64,000 bases of DNA from Aptenodytes patagonicus (GCF_965638725.1 NC_134982.1:42460799-42524798); one strand, 5' to 3'. Positions 36,690-48,117 are shown, counted from the first letter of the stretch. Numbers and translations are program-made. The notes: generated by a model not told the origin, from the letters alone.

Positions 36690-36880
36690 TGTTTGTGCAG
36701 CCATGTGCTCATTTCCAATTACGCATCGGCCCCTACCTGGGTCTTTACACCTGACTAGGGGATTGAAGAGGGAGCCACCTGTGTCTCTGACTACTTCAGC
36801 AGTCTCCTAGAAACTAAGTATTTCTGATCTGTTACAGCCGTATCTGGCAATGTCATTAGTACCAGGTGACTAGGCAGCAT
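36690..36880 (-). mobile_element. Possible CR1-type ORF1 (SGNH-esterase-like) remnant
   Basis: The minus strand can be read as 'PGTNDIARYG', then a stop-interrupted stretch, 'VVRDTGG' and 'GRGRCVIG'. The 'GTND' box followed by a 'GRG' segment resembles the esterase-like domain of some vertebrate CR1 first reading frames. It lies upstream, in minus-strand sense, of the L3-like 3' region at 35440-35810. The two could belong to one decayed element, but the sequence between them is not recognisable. Confidence 0.3.
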
Positions 36881-37492
36881 AGGGCAGGAGGGTCCCCAAA
36901 GGGGACAGCAGACAGGTAATTAAACTCTTTGAAGCAAATAGTCTTTTAATATCACAGAACAGAATGCTACAGGTTTGTTTGGAAGCCTGTACTCTCTTGA
37001 AGTCATGCAGTATTTAAGCTTCCTAAATCACTTTTGAAAATGAGCCTTGGGCAGCAGCGTTCACATGGGTGCTTCTGAATATGTCTGTGGTCTTCAGCTG
37101 TATTTCAGAACCTGAGCGCAGAGGAAATTCTGCTACCTTTATGTTCTCAGTCTGTGCTTTGCAGATTAATTGGGCGGTCGCTGTGGTTTCTTTTTTTGTC
37201 CACCTGCTTGAATTGCAGAGACCTGAGACATGTTTCTTCAATGAGATATTTGCAGACAGAATCATATGCAGGGATCTCTCAATCTATTTGGTGCAACAGT
37301 TACTAGCATGTTACTCTGAGGTGTCCTAGAAACCATATTTTACCAACTGAAGCTTTTTGGAAATGCTTTGTTTGTTTTTGTTGCTTGTTTTTCCTCTTGC
37401 CGAAATAATGTGTCGTCACAGAATAATTACCTCTTGTTGTTTAAAGAAATGCAGAAACATAGAACTGTTTAGGAATGTATTTGAAGGAGAAT
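36881..37492. other. AT-rich spacer, nothing recognised
   Basis: No supported feature. Opposed short frames at 37023-37329 overlap each other and lack domain or splice support. Confidence 0.45.
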
Positions 37493-37990
37493 CATAGAAT
37501 CATAGAATCATAGAATCATTGAGGTTGGAAAAGACCTCTAAGATCATCGAGTCCAACTGTCAACCCAACACCACCATGTCCACTAAACCATGTCCCTAAG
37601 TGCCTCATCTACTCATCTTTTAAATACCTCCAGGGATGAGGACTCCACCACTTCCCTGGGCAGCCTGTTCCAATGTTTCACCACTCTTTCAGTAAAGAAA
37701 TTTTTCCTTACATCCAATCTAAACCTCCCCTGGCGCAACTTGACGCCATTTCCTCTTGTCCTATCACTAGTTACTTGGGAGAAGAGACCGACACCCACCT
37801 CGCTACAACCTCCTTTCAGGTAGTTGTAGAGAGCGATGAGGTCTCCCCTCAGCCTCCTTTTCTGCAGGCTAAACAACCCCAGTTCCCTCAGCCGCTCCTC
37901 ATAAGACTTGTTCTCCAGACCCCTCACCAGCCTCGTTGCCCTTCTCTGGACATGCTCCAGCACCTCGATGTCCTTCTTGTAGTGAGGGGC
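37493..37990 (-). mobile_element. CR1 LINE, 5'-truncated, 3' 500 bases
   Basis: The left end carries the CR1 tail in reverse (three 'atcatagaat'-type units), followed by 3' untranslated sequence and the C-terminal reading frame on the minus strand (37613-37963). That frame reads '[19 protein letters not shown]' and '[19 protein letters not shown]', ending near '[16 protein letters not shown]'. By eye it is over 90% identical to the 3' end of the 50-52 kb CR1. The stretch is open for 116 codons, but reverse transcriptase and endonuclease are absent because of 5' truncation, the usual outcome of LINE insertion. Confidence 0.95.
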
Positions 37991-39804
37991 TGATTTCTGA
38001 TTTTTTTCTGATTTTGAAGCTGATTTCCTCTTGCAAACTGGGTGACGTTTATTCCTGAAAACTTAATATACTGACAATTTCAGTGCACCAGATACCGCGT
38101 ATTGGAATAAGGACAAGTATGTGGGTTTTAGTCAAGGAGATTGTTAGTTTGCTCCAGTTGCATGAATATATCAATGATTTGCAAGTTGCACCAGTTATTC
38201 TTTACACTGCTAATGAAAAGACACTCAAAACATAACAATGTAACAACTTACATGAAAATAATTCTTAATAAACATGTTGGCCTTTACAAACTGCAAAATG
38301 GTTTGTAGAAAAAATTACAACGAAAGTCAGATATAATACATTATTTAGTTTAACTGAGACATTGTTGACTAGTTCATCAGATTTGGACATCAGCTTGGCA
38401 TTTTGTATAATCTGATGTTCCTTACAAGAAAAACTGAACTAAAGTTAGGATTTTGGACCTCTGTGGAATTCTGTGCCTAGCTCCAGAAGATGTCAAGAAA
38501 CTTTTACTCAGTAGTCAGTATGTTAACTCTAGCTTGAGTGTAAGCTGTTAGTTTTACCAGTATTAACTTCCTGGGACAAAAATAACATCTTTGGTATTCT
38601 CAGTAATGCATCTATTTTTAAAAAATCCTGTAAGTAAGAAATCAGTAAGTGTCTATATTGCTGATCATGTCTGGTTTTAGCACAGTGTATGATGCCTGCA
38701 GTTTGACAGTTTACTTAACTGATATAAAACATTGCATTCTTATAGAAGGAAAGGATAAATCTGAGCTTAAAATTATTATTTAATTTTGAATTCTGAAAGT
38801 TCTGACTTTTTTACTTCCTTTTGCAGTTCTATTAAGGTATCAACCATATGTTGCCATCTGAGGCAGATGAAGGTCACTAGTACCATGGAGCAGCCCCAAA
38901 AGATTTTGAGAGTACTAAAGATCACGGTATTTGTGTTTTGCTGCATCAAAAAATATAGAGAAACTTTCTATTACAGAAACGCAAAGCAATTCTGCATGGA
39001 AGTTCTCCCACCTATGATAAAATGGCCTGGAGGGGAGAATGGTCATGAAACTTGCAAGAACCACAGGAGTTTGTGGCTACTCATCTATGCTGCTTTTGAA
39101 TATATTATGGTAAGAAGGTACAATGGCTTTACCTTTTTCATAGTCCTACATTGGGTAGAAAGGTGTCACACTTTGTGTTTGAGAGTCTCGTGATGGAAAC
39201 TGTCTTCAAAACTGAAAGTATACAAAAGTATAAGCAAACCGTACTCCATTTAGATTTTAAGACAAGACTTAGCCCTCAGAAAAACAGGCAAGAGTGTAGA
39301 TAAGGATTTTGAGGATTGAAATCACTGATGTTGCTGTTGTATAATAAGCTAGGTAAGGTGATTTCAGAGGGGTTTTTAAATTTATTCCTACATGGCAGTC
39401 TGTAAAATGGGCTTTTCAGTGCCAAGATAGTTGGACGATTGGAAAAACAACACACCTCTGAAATCTCAATTCTGTTGATATTTTTGTATCATATTTACAA
39501 ATACCACCTGTTTACTAGTACTGAAAGAACTCAGAAGGAAAAAAAAAATCTTTTGAGTATTTTCCCCACCCTACCACCCTTTCCCATAATTTTAAGTCAT
39601 GTACCTGTTAGCAGTCTCTAATCTAGATGTGTTTTTTTCTGCATTGAACAAAGGGTTGTGAAGGCTTGGTCTTGAGAACACTGCAGAGAAGAGGCCGGTT
39701 ACCTACTCATGTGAAGCTGGTTCTCCCCATATCTGTATTGAATTAAAGAGAGTTGAATATATGTTAATACTTTTTTCTCAATAATTTTTTTCTTTCGGTG
39801 AGCA
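37991..39804. other. AT-rich spacer with one weak exon candidate
   Basis: No repeat was recognised. The exon candidate at 38827-38926 is listed separately. Confidence 0.45.
38827..38926 (+). other. Weak exon candidate within a 135-codon frame
   Basis: An acceptor-like pyrimidine tract ends in 'tttgcag' at 38826, and a donor-like ACG|GTATTT lies at 38927. The surrounding plus-strand frame (38786-39193) is open for 135 codons, which is long for AT-rich DNA, and reads through the candidate donor. No protein family was recognised and codon content is unremarkable. Chance is a real possibility. Confidence 0.15.
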
Positions 39805-40685
39805 TGTGGTGGGTTGACCTTGGCTGGCTGCCAGGCCCCCCCCCCCCTCACTCCCCTTCCTCAGTAGGACAGCGGGGAGAAAATAAGACTGGAGAAGCTT
39901 GTAAGTTGAGATAAAGAGATTGGTTGCCAGTTGCTGTCATGGTCAAAACAGACTTGACTTGGGGAAAATTAATTTATTGCCAGGTAAAATAGAGTTGCAT
40001 GGTGAGAAACAAAGACAAAAACTAAAAACACTTTCCTTGCCCTACCCCTTTGCTTCTTCACAGGCCCAACTTCACTCCTTCGTTTCTGACTCTTTTGTAC
40101 CTCCTCCCCCCTGAGCGGCACAGGGGCATGGGGAATGAGGGTTGTGGTTAGTCTGTAACAGCTCCTCTGCCACTTCTTCCTCCTCACGCTGTTCCCCGGC
40201 TCTAGCGTGGGGTCCCTCCCACGGGCTGCAGTCTTCCATGAGTTGCTCCAGCATGGGTCCCTCCCACGAGCTTCAGTCCTTCATGAACTGCTCCAGTGTC
40301 GGTCCCTCCCATGGGGTATAGTCCTTCAGGAATGGACTCCCACAGGCTGCAGCTCCTGCCAGAAAACCTGCTCCTGCGTGAGCTCCTCTCCACAGGCTGC
40401 AAGGGAATGTCTGCTCGAGCGCCTGGAGCACCGCCTCCCCTCCTTCTCCACTGACCTTGGTATCTGCAGGGCTGTCACTCACACATTCTCCTCACTCCTC
40501 TGCCGTGCAATATTTTTTGCCCATTCCTAAACAGGCTTTCCCCGAGGCGCCGCCATCTCGGCTGAGGTGGGTCGGTAGGAGCCGGTTCGAACCGGCTGTG
40601 TCCGGCACGGGGCAGCCCAGGCCTTTCCTCACAGGGGCCGCCCCACAGGCCCTGTTGCCAGCGCCTGGGCACTGCACCCCGTACA
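39805..40685 (-). mobile_element. Solo LTR, family B (ERVL-like), TSD GAGCA
   Basis: On the plus strand it starts TGTGGTGGGTTGACC and ends CCCCGTACA. It has a perfect 5-bp duplication, GAGCA, at 39800-39804 and 40686-40690. The reversed AATAAA is TTTATT at 39973-39978. At 881 bp it is intermediate in length, with several degenerate minisatellite units built on 'gctccagcgtggggtccctc' between about 40195 and 40440. Its last 150 bases are more GC-rich and differ from the other family B copies. No internal retroviral sequence is present. Confidence 0.9.
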
Positions 40686-43640
40686 GAGCAACTGCAGTAG
40701 CTACCTCGGGGGGGAAGTGAGGTGGTTTCTTCTTCTTAAATTATGACTCAGATTTGGCAAGTGTTTGTGCTGGGAAGCTTAGAGCCTAGAAGCAGTTATG
40801 GCAGTGTGTAGCTGAAGAGTTGTGGGTAGCCTCGGGTTCGCTTAGGGGACACGGGGTGGGTGGTTTTGGGGTCTGCCAGGAGAGAGCAGTGCAGCTGCCT
40901 GGGCAGGGGCTTTTTGTGCGGTGACAGGAGAAATGCAGGCCTTGGGACGAAAAGGCTAGAAAGTGTGATTTGTTGGAAAGAAATACAACAAAAAACCCAC
41001 CCAGGAAATCTGGGGAAGCTAATGTGCTTGCAGATGGTCCTTCGATACCATCATCAGAGTGCTTAGGTTTGTGGTTGGCAATGCCACTATGCCAGCCGGT
41101 GCTGCAGGTGTCAGTCCGGACATGGACTTCTCCTGAACCCGCTGCCCAGCTAAGCTCTCGCAGAAGGGACCCATCTTTCCCCATATGTGTGTATGCATAG
41201 GAAGAATTGCCTGGCATATGACCAAAAGAATTATTTTTTTACTGGGGGGATGGGGGGAGGAAGACAGAAATAGTTTGTTTCCACATTTCTTTAATACTGT
41301 TATTTTGAGGTGTTCAGATTCCTCTGGGCAAAACGGGCAGCAAAGGGTTAGAGCCACAGCTGCGTTTTCTAAAATGCAGGAATGGGTCTGAGGTGAGGAA
41401 GACCTGGGTGGTGATGCTACAGAGCCTGATACTGGCAAAGCCAACCCCTCTGGGACCTGCGGGGAATGTGTGGGGATGGGATTTAGCTGCGCTTGCCATG
41501 GCTGAGAGCCAAGGCAGCCATCGTATTTTCACTGCTCAGCAGCTTTCAGCTGCTGTGTTTTGTAGTTACTCAAATGCTGTTTTTCCCTGTGTGGTCCCAA
41601 CCAATGCCCTCTTGCATATTTTCCTTTAACGTTTTCCAGTGGCTTAGTTCTTTGCAGTAGGTATGGATTATCGGTCTTGAGCTTGTTGACTCTGCAGTTG
41701 ACTCTGCTTTGTCGTGCCTTGAGTTGAACTTTTTCTCATTTTTTTGTAATATTCAGGTTTCCTGGATGAGCGCTTTAAAATGTTTGTCTGCATGCTGTTA
41801 CTCCTCTAAGCTGAAAAATAAATCTGTATTTCAGCTTCTCAACGTTTGGTTACCTGAATTATCATTGGTATTGTTATTCCCAAACCATACAGAATTAAAT
41901 ATCATAATACAAAAATTAATTGGGGGTTTTTTGAACCTTCAGGAAGGAAAGGGATTCTCTGTGTTCTTTTTTATAAAATAGCAGTTTTTCTGTCACAACA
42001 GGGATTTTCTTCTGTTAGGTTTTTGCTGTTAGGTTAGGTTTATCTATTTTGTATTTTCTCTCAACTTTGCTAGAGCAGGTGTTTGCCTAAGGTGTATCTT
42101 GCTTTGCGCGTGCAACACAATGCTCATGTTTGTTCTGATGTGCTTGGAATCGTATGCAGAGTTGGGAATCTTGCTTTGCTGCTGTTATTTAGGTCCATTT
42201 CTATAGTCGATAAAAGAATTGAGGTCATAGTTTATCTGCACAGTTTTCTATTGCTGACCTTTTTCTAGCTTTCAGTGTTTCCATTTATGGTTACACACTG
42301 TCCCCTTGAGAAAATAATCATCCTAATAGGTACTAATTTGCGTTCTCCTCGATGAATTTGCACACCAGTATAACTGATGCAGAATGTTTGCTGCTTGCTT
42401 CCAGACTGTCTGATTTAAATACCTGGTATTGTTTTATATACTCTGGCATCATACCCGGGGGTGCAAAAACCTATTGCCAGACTCTCCAGTCCAGTTTGAG
42501 CTATGTGAGGAAAAGCTATTTTTACCCTTTGGGGATTTTGTAACCTGCTTTTAAGAGGAAGGTTTTGAATGCTTGCCTCCACCTTAGAGCTTGGTGGGGG
42601 TGTGTTTGCTTCTGTAGTATTTCTCATGTTTGTGGCTGTGAGTAGCTTACAGTTAAATATGCTGAGTTTGCAAAGACATGCCCAGAGAGCAGCATGGCAG
42701 GGCATAGTGAGATTCCTTTCCGTGTGAATGTTAGAGGTTTTGTGATGTTGGAGTTTGTCCCTCTGTTGCATCTTTGCTCTGCAAAATCCCTTGTTGGAAA
42801 GTTTGCAGGAAAATCTGAATGGTCTGTTCCACTTCAGTGGAACTGCTTTTGAGGAGTCAGGACATGACATCATTTGATCCATTCCCACTCTCTGATCCAT
42901 AGTGTCCTGCAACTTTTTCTGTATGTGTTGGAATGCCTATCTCATTGGATTAAAATAACCTTCTGATGTCAAATGGTTTGACCAGTGCCTTCCAAACACC
43001 TGTTACGCACTTGTCCTTTGGTTCGTACATTTACCTTCCAGCCTGATCTGAGGTTTGCACGTGTATGCTTTGATTAATGTGGATTTGACCTGCTGCTTAT
43101 CTCCACTTTGGGGCTGATACCTCTTACAGTGTGTGAAGTGGTTGGTGTATAGATATTTTAACCAAATTTCATACTGAGCCTTACAATAGCTGAATGTTAG
43201 TAAGTCAAAGAGTAAAAAATTTAGTTTTATATGGAACATCTTACTTTGTTACTGGAGATAATTCTGAAAATATGACTCAGGAGGAAATGAGTCACATAAG
43301 TTTTGGAATTTAGTTTTTCTTTTGATAAATATAAGTCTACAAAGAAATCACATCAGAAATGTCTGTAATTGCAAGGCTCATTCCTACATATTAGCAGAAA
43401 TTATAGGTAAATCTCGTGTTGGCTGTTCCTAGTCTGAATACAGATTCATACATTGCTCCATTTTTTCCTGGAAGAGGTTTACACATTTAACAATCCCTCT
43501 TGTGATGCAGCTAGCTATAAAAAATAAGTTTCCAGTGGATGGAAAAGCCAATCAGCAGGCTTGAAAAGAGGGCCTTTGTCTGGGATAGAGATACAGAAGC
43601 TACATCTTCAGCATTGAGCTTAGTTTTAGCTCTTTTTTTT
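40686..43640. other. Spacer without recognised genes
   Basis: The first 850 bases are moderately GC-rich and the rest AT-rich. Overlapping frames on both strands (40786-41444) have no recognised domain. No repeat family was identified. Confidence 0.45.
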
Positions 43641-43702
43641 ATAGAATCATAGAATGGTTTGGGTTGGAAGGGACCTTTAAAGATCATCTAGTCCAACCCC
43701 CC
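43641..43702 (-). mobile_element. CR1 LINE, very short 3' tail copy
   Basis: Contains 'atagaatcatagaatggttt', 'gggttggaagggacctttaa', 'agatcatctagtccaacccc', the standard reversed CR1 terminus. Only about 62 bases were inserted, an extreme 5' truncation. Its diagnostic bases ('gggacctttaaagatc') differ from the 37.5- and 50.2-kb copies ('aagacctctaagatc'), so it belongs to another CR1 subfamily. Confidence 0.9.
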
Positions 43703-44025
43703 ATGTTGTTACAAGGATCATAACCTGGGGACTTGACCTGGTGGACAGTGTTACCTTGTTCTTCTTGCCAGATGACACACTACTGTAATCTTGGTTGACA
43801 AAAAGTGAGATCTGCTTAGCTTAAAGCAGTTATCCGTGTGCGTTTCTTAGCTCAAAACCACACACAGAAGAGAAAAAGGATTCAAACACTGCTTTAAAAA
43901 AGTAAGTGCTATTAAAAAAGACATGCACCTTTGAACAAATCTTAAGTAATATTGAAAAAAACCACTGTCATTAGCCCTAATCTGCTTCATGGACAAGTCT
44001 TTTCTACTTGTGCCTTTTCTGTTTC

Positions 44026-44056
<31 letters not shown>

Positions 44057-44889
44057 TCTTAAATGTTTGGTCTTTTTGCAAAGCTGCTTGGGATAACTTG
44101 TGTGGCAAAGTATTTTGCTTTTAAGCATTCAACTAGTGGTGGATGTTTTTCTTTCAGAAAGGTGCAGCCTGTTTTTTGATACCGTGTTAGATTATTTTGG
44201 TAGGACCTGAAGTGGAATTTCTGACTCTATCTTCATGCAAGAAGTACCACAGTAAGAATAAGAGATGCAAAAGTTGAAACTCACAAGAAAACATTTTTTA
44301 ACATGTTTTTCAAAATCCATTGATGGCCAATCAGTGATTGTTGAGCCAGCATAAATCTGGCAGGTAAGAGAAGAAAGAGTTTTGAGGAGGAGTTTTGAGT
44401 GGCATAGTTTTGTCTCATGGCAAAGCATCATAAATTGTTTCAATTTCTGCACAATGAGCCATGCTCTTTCATTCTACCTAAAGATGTGTGTGTGTGTGAG
44501 AGAGTGACAGAGCAATTGGTGCAGTTGGTTTAGAGGTGAATTTTATCTCTTGGACATTACTGCATTTCCTTAGTTTTATGGTTCTTTGAAGCAGTTTTCT
44601 TCCAGTGGTTCAGAGGTAAATTTACTTGCAGAAGTGCAGTGTTGAGAAGTGTTAGATCAGACCCTTTTGGCAAATTACAATGCCTTATTAAGACTTGTAG
44701 GTGGTTTTTTTGAGAATTGCTCCAAGGCTGCTCTGAAGGCCTTAATTTTGTGCTTGTACAGGTGGAAGAGTCATTAGACTGTGCTGCAGCCTCATCTTGC
44801 CAGCACCATTAGTCATTTTAGGGAGTAGTGTGAGTACGCTTAGGAGCCTGTAAACAAACCAACATGTAGACAGAGTTGCTCTAGAATTA
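43703..44889. other. AT-rich spacer
   Basis: Nothing recognised apart from the simple repeats near 44026-44057 and 44486-44498. Confidence 0.5.
44026..44057 (+). repeat. (TTTTG)n simple repeat
   Basis: Five consecutive TTTTG units followed by a T run. Confidence 0.9.
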
Positions 44890-44985
44890 CAGGATGAATA
44901 TTTTTTTGGCCTGTAATATGTAGGAGGTCAGGCAAGATCATTGGTCCACTTGGTCCTAAGAAAAAATCTGTGTGCATGCATGCAG
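44890..44985 (+). mobile_element. Ancient CR1/L3-like 3' terminus
   Basis: 'tgtaggaggtcaggcaagat' followed by 'cattggtcc' and 'cttggtcctaag' and an A-rich end resembles the 3' end of old reptile/bird CR1 or L3 elements ('taggtcagac', 'gatgatc', 'tggtccct'). It is short and diverged. Confidence 0.4.
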
Positions 44986-45128
44986 ACTAGTGCTTACCTT
45001 TCAGGAATGACAGCATAAGAGAACTAACTCAGGAAGCTGTTTTGTTCTTCAAGTAGTGAAAAGTGCATTCTTGATCATAACTAAAGTGTTACATTGGTAC
45101 AACTGGTCCACTGTACTTTTGTACCCTG

Positions 45129-46187
45129 TGTGTTTGCATGGCAAGGTTTTGGTAGCCGGGGGGCTGCAGGGGTGGCTTCTGTGAGAAGATGCCAGAAGCT
45201 TCCCCCATGTCTGATGGAGCCAGTGCCAGCTGGCTCCAAGACGGACCTGCCACTGGCCAAAGCTGAGCCCATCAGCTATGGTGGTAGCATCTCTGTGATA
45301 ACATACTTAAGAAGGGGAAAAAAACACTGCACAACAGGAACTGGGGGAGAGGAGTGAGAATATATGAGAGAAACAGCCTTGCAGACACCATGGTGAGTGA
45401 AGAAGGAAGGGGAGGAGGTGCTTCCAGCACCGGAGCAGAGATCCTCTGCAGCCAGTGGTGAAGACCATGGTGAGGCAGGCTGTCCCCCTGCAGCCCATGG
45501 AGGACCCCACGCCAGAGCAAGTGGATGTGCCCGAAGGAGGCTGTGACCCTGTGGAGACCTCGTGCTGGAGCAGGCTCCTGGCAGGACCTGGGACCCTGTG
45601 GAGAGAGGAGCCCATGCTGGAGCAGGTTTGCTGGCAGGACTTGTGAGCCCATGGGGGACCCATGCTGGAGCAGTCTGTTCCTGAAGGACTGCACCCCGTG
45701 GAAGGGACCCACGCTGGAGTAGTTCGTTAAGAACTGCAGCCTATGGGAAGGTCCCATGTTGGAGAAGTTCGTGGAGGGCAGTCTTCTGTGGGAGGGACAC
45801 CACGCTGGAGCAGGGGAAGAGAGTGAGGAGGAAGGAGTGGCAGAGACAAAGTGTGATGAACTGACCGCAACCCCCATTGCCTGTTCCCCTTCACTGCTCG
45901 GGAGGAGGAGGTAGAGAATTCGGAAGTGAAGTTGAGCCTGGGAAGAAGGTAGGGGTGGGGGGAAGGTGTTTTAAGATTTGGTTTTATTTCTTATTATCCT
46001 ACTCTGATTTGATTGGCAATAAATTAAATTCATTTCCCTGAGTCGAGTCTGTTTTGCCCATGACAGTAACTGCTGAGTGATCTCCCTGTCCTTATCTTGA
46101 CCCACGAGCCTTTTGTCATATTTTTCTCCCCCCTGTCCAGCTGAGAGGTTATCCCACCTGGCATCCAGCCAAGGTCAACCCACTACA
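45129..46187 (+). mobile_element. Solo LTR, family B (ERVL-like), longest copy, TSD CCCTG
   Basis: It begins TGTGTTTGCATGGCAAGG and ends GGTCAACCCACTACA. It has a perfect 5-bp duplication, CCCTG, at 45124-45128 and 46188-46192. AATAAA at 46018-46023, about 165 bases before the end, fixes the sense direction. At 1059 bp it is the most complete copy of family B here. It holds a degenerate minisatellite and a possible TATA-like TATATGAG at 45361. The terminal part ('cttgacccacgagcctttt') resembles the matching part of family A ('ctcaacccacgagttttt'). Long antisense open frames (for example 45272-45877) are repeat artefacts. No retroviral genes remain. Confidence 0.92.
45480..45815 (+). repeat. 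Degenerate minisatellite inside family B LTR
   Basis: About seven imperfect units of roughly 40-55 bases share the core 'cccacgctggagcag' and a link of the type 'gcccatggaggacc'. The number of units differs among LTR copies and accounts for much of their length difference. Confidence 0.75.
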
Positions 46188-46192
46188 CCCTG

Positions 46193-47120
46193 GTACATAA
46201 AAGAAGAATCGGTTAATAGCATCTTCAAATGTGGTTACATGAAAGTTACAGTCTTTTGGTTAGGGCACATTTTATGTGTGCAAAGATACTAGCGCTGTAG
46301 TTTCACTTAACAATTCCAGTCTAAAATAACAGTCATTCAGAAGTCTGTTTTTAACTGAATTAGGTTAATGTGATTCTTTGAAATTTTTCAGTGCCACCAG
46401 ATAAATCTTAGCCAATGTCTAATGATCCCATACAATGAAATTCACAATATATTCAGGAGTTAAAAAAATGAATTTCTAAATAGCCTTTAAAGAAGTTAGA
46501 TGCCAATTTTCCCTCTTTCTTTTTTTCCCAAGGCTTCTTATTTTTCTTTATAGCTTATGTAGTTTTGTTACGATTCTTAATGCATTTTTAAAAAATATTT
46601 TTAAAGGCAAAAAATACCAGGACACATGCAAAGAAAATGAAAGCAAAACATGGCCATGGATTTAATAATAAGCAAGTGTCATTGACTCTCATAGCGTATT
46701 TATTTTTGCGGGAGGAGTCCAAACACTAATGTGAAGAGTAAAGAAGAATTTAAATTAAACAATCAAAAAATATACCACTGGCGAGGTTTTAAAACTGAAT
46801 GCCAGATCTTCAGCTAGGTTACTTGCAGCTCTTTGAATGAGAGATAATTGCAGAAGGCACTATTATGAAGCAGTTCTTGCCTTGTTAATACACCTTGTGT
46901 GTCGTATTCCCCTTCTTTTCTGCTGCCCCTTCACCCTCCCTTTTTGCTTTAAGTTCTTCTGTCACCTGGTCGTCTGGATGTTTTTTTCCCAAGCTCATAT
47001 TTACTCTTATGAACAGGCACATTACATGAACAAATGAGGAATTTGTTGGTAAGATCAATTCTGATGTTTCAGCTGCACCAAGTTATGATAGTAATGCATA
47101 TCTAGATTGAACATAATGGA
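46193..47120. other. AT-rich spacer, nothing recognised
   Basis: No exon, RNA gene or repeat family was recognised. Confidence 0.5.
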
Positions 47121-47323
47121 AAAATTCTTCCCTGTAAGGCTAGTGCAAAACCAGAACAGGTTGCCCAGAGAGATGGTGGAATAATCCATCTGCAGCGGGT
47201 TTTGAGGTTTGGCCAGATGAAGCATGGTCTGGTATTGGTGTTAGTTCCACTTTGAGGAGCTGGTTGGTCTGGATGATCTCCAGTGGTCGCTTCCAATCAA
47301 CATTTTTCTGACTCTGTGAGTTT
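47121..47323 (+). mobile_element. Old CR1 3' end
   Basis: 'aaaattcttccctgtaaggc', 'aacaggttgcccagagagat', 'ggatgatctccagtggtcgc', 'ttccaatcaacatttttctg', 'actctgtgag' is the sense-strand CR1 terminus in correct order. Many substitutions indicate an older copy, and it is 5'-truncated. Confidence 0.85.
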
Positions 47324-47533
47324 GTAAGAACCATCTGAGTATGCAAGCAAGTACCAGAATATACTGGTTTCTCAAATATTTCATCTGTGTCTGTAATGTT
47401 TTTATCTTTCCTTTTCTTTATTTTCCCCATCCTGCTAGTGAAAAAGCATCTGAGAGAAAATATTCATGTGTGATTAAAAGAGTGAACATAAGTTAGAAAT
47501 TATGATTGATATTATCAGGCAAATGTTTCTGTG
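47324..47533. other. Short AT-rich spacer
   Basis: Sequence between the CR1 end and the family A LTR. Nothing recognised. Confidence 0.5.
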
Positions 47534-48112
47534 TGTTGTGGTTTAACCTCAGTCAGCAACTGAGCACCACACAGCCGCTTGCTCACTCCCCCCCGGCCCT
47601 GGTGGGATGGGGGAGAGAATTGGAAGAGTAAAAGTGAGAAAACTCGTGGGTTGAAATAAAAACAGTTTAATAATTGAAATAAAATAAAATACTACTGCTA
47701 CTACTACTAATAATAATAGTAATAAGAAGAAGAATATACAAAACAAGTGATGCAAAATGCAATTGCTCACCACCTGCTGACCGATGCCCAGCCAGTCCCC
47801 GAGCAGCGGCCCCCCCAGCCAGCTTCCCCCCAGTTTATATACCGAGCATGACGTCACATGGTATGGAATATCCCTGTGGCCAGTTGGGGTCAGCTGTCCT
47901 GGCTGTGCCCCCTCCCAGCTTCTGGTGCACCTCCAGCCTTCTCAGTCAGTAGAGCATGGGAAGCTGGAAAGTCCTTGACTAGTGTAAGCACGACTTAGCA
48001 ACAACTAAAACATGGGTGTGTTATCCACATTGTTCTCATGCTAAATGCAAAACACAGCACTGTACCAGCTACTAGGAAGAAAATTAACTCTATCCCAACC
48101 GAAACCAGGACA
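47534..48112 (-). mobile_element. Solo LTR, family A (ERVL-like), TSD CTGTG
   Basis: On the plus strand it starts TGTTGTGGTTTAACC and ends CCGAAACCAGGACA, the reverse of the 23354-23946 LTR. It has a perfect 5-bp duplication, CTGTG, at 47529-47533 and 48113-48117. The minus-strand promoter has a cyclic-AMP response element (palindrome at 47849-47856) and an intact TATATAAA (47834-47841). Only one copy of the 58-bp core promoter unit is present. A CTA/ATA-type simple repeat occupies about 47692-47740. There is no internal retroviral sequence. Confidence 0.92.
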
Positions 48113-48117
48113 CTGTG

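Noticed and set aside
41990..42040. Repeated 'gttaggttt' motifs resembling telomeric repeats
   Set aside because: Only a few irregular TTAGG-like units occur, without the exact TTAGGG periodicity, so it is not an interstitial telomere array.
45272..45877. 201-codon minus-strand open frame
   Set aside because: It lies entirely inside the family B LTR and is antisense to it. The repeated composition of the minisatellite keeps it open.
23354..48112. A complete endogenous provirus formed by the two family A or two family B LTRs
   Set aside because: Each LTR carries its own distinct 5-bp target duplication, family A copies are inverted relative to each other, and no gag, pol or env sequence lies between them.
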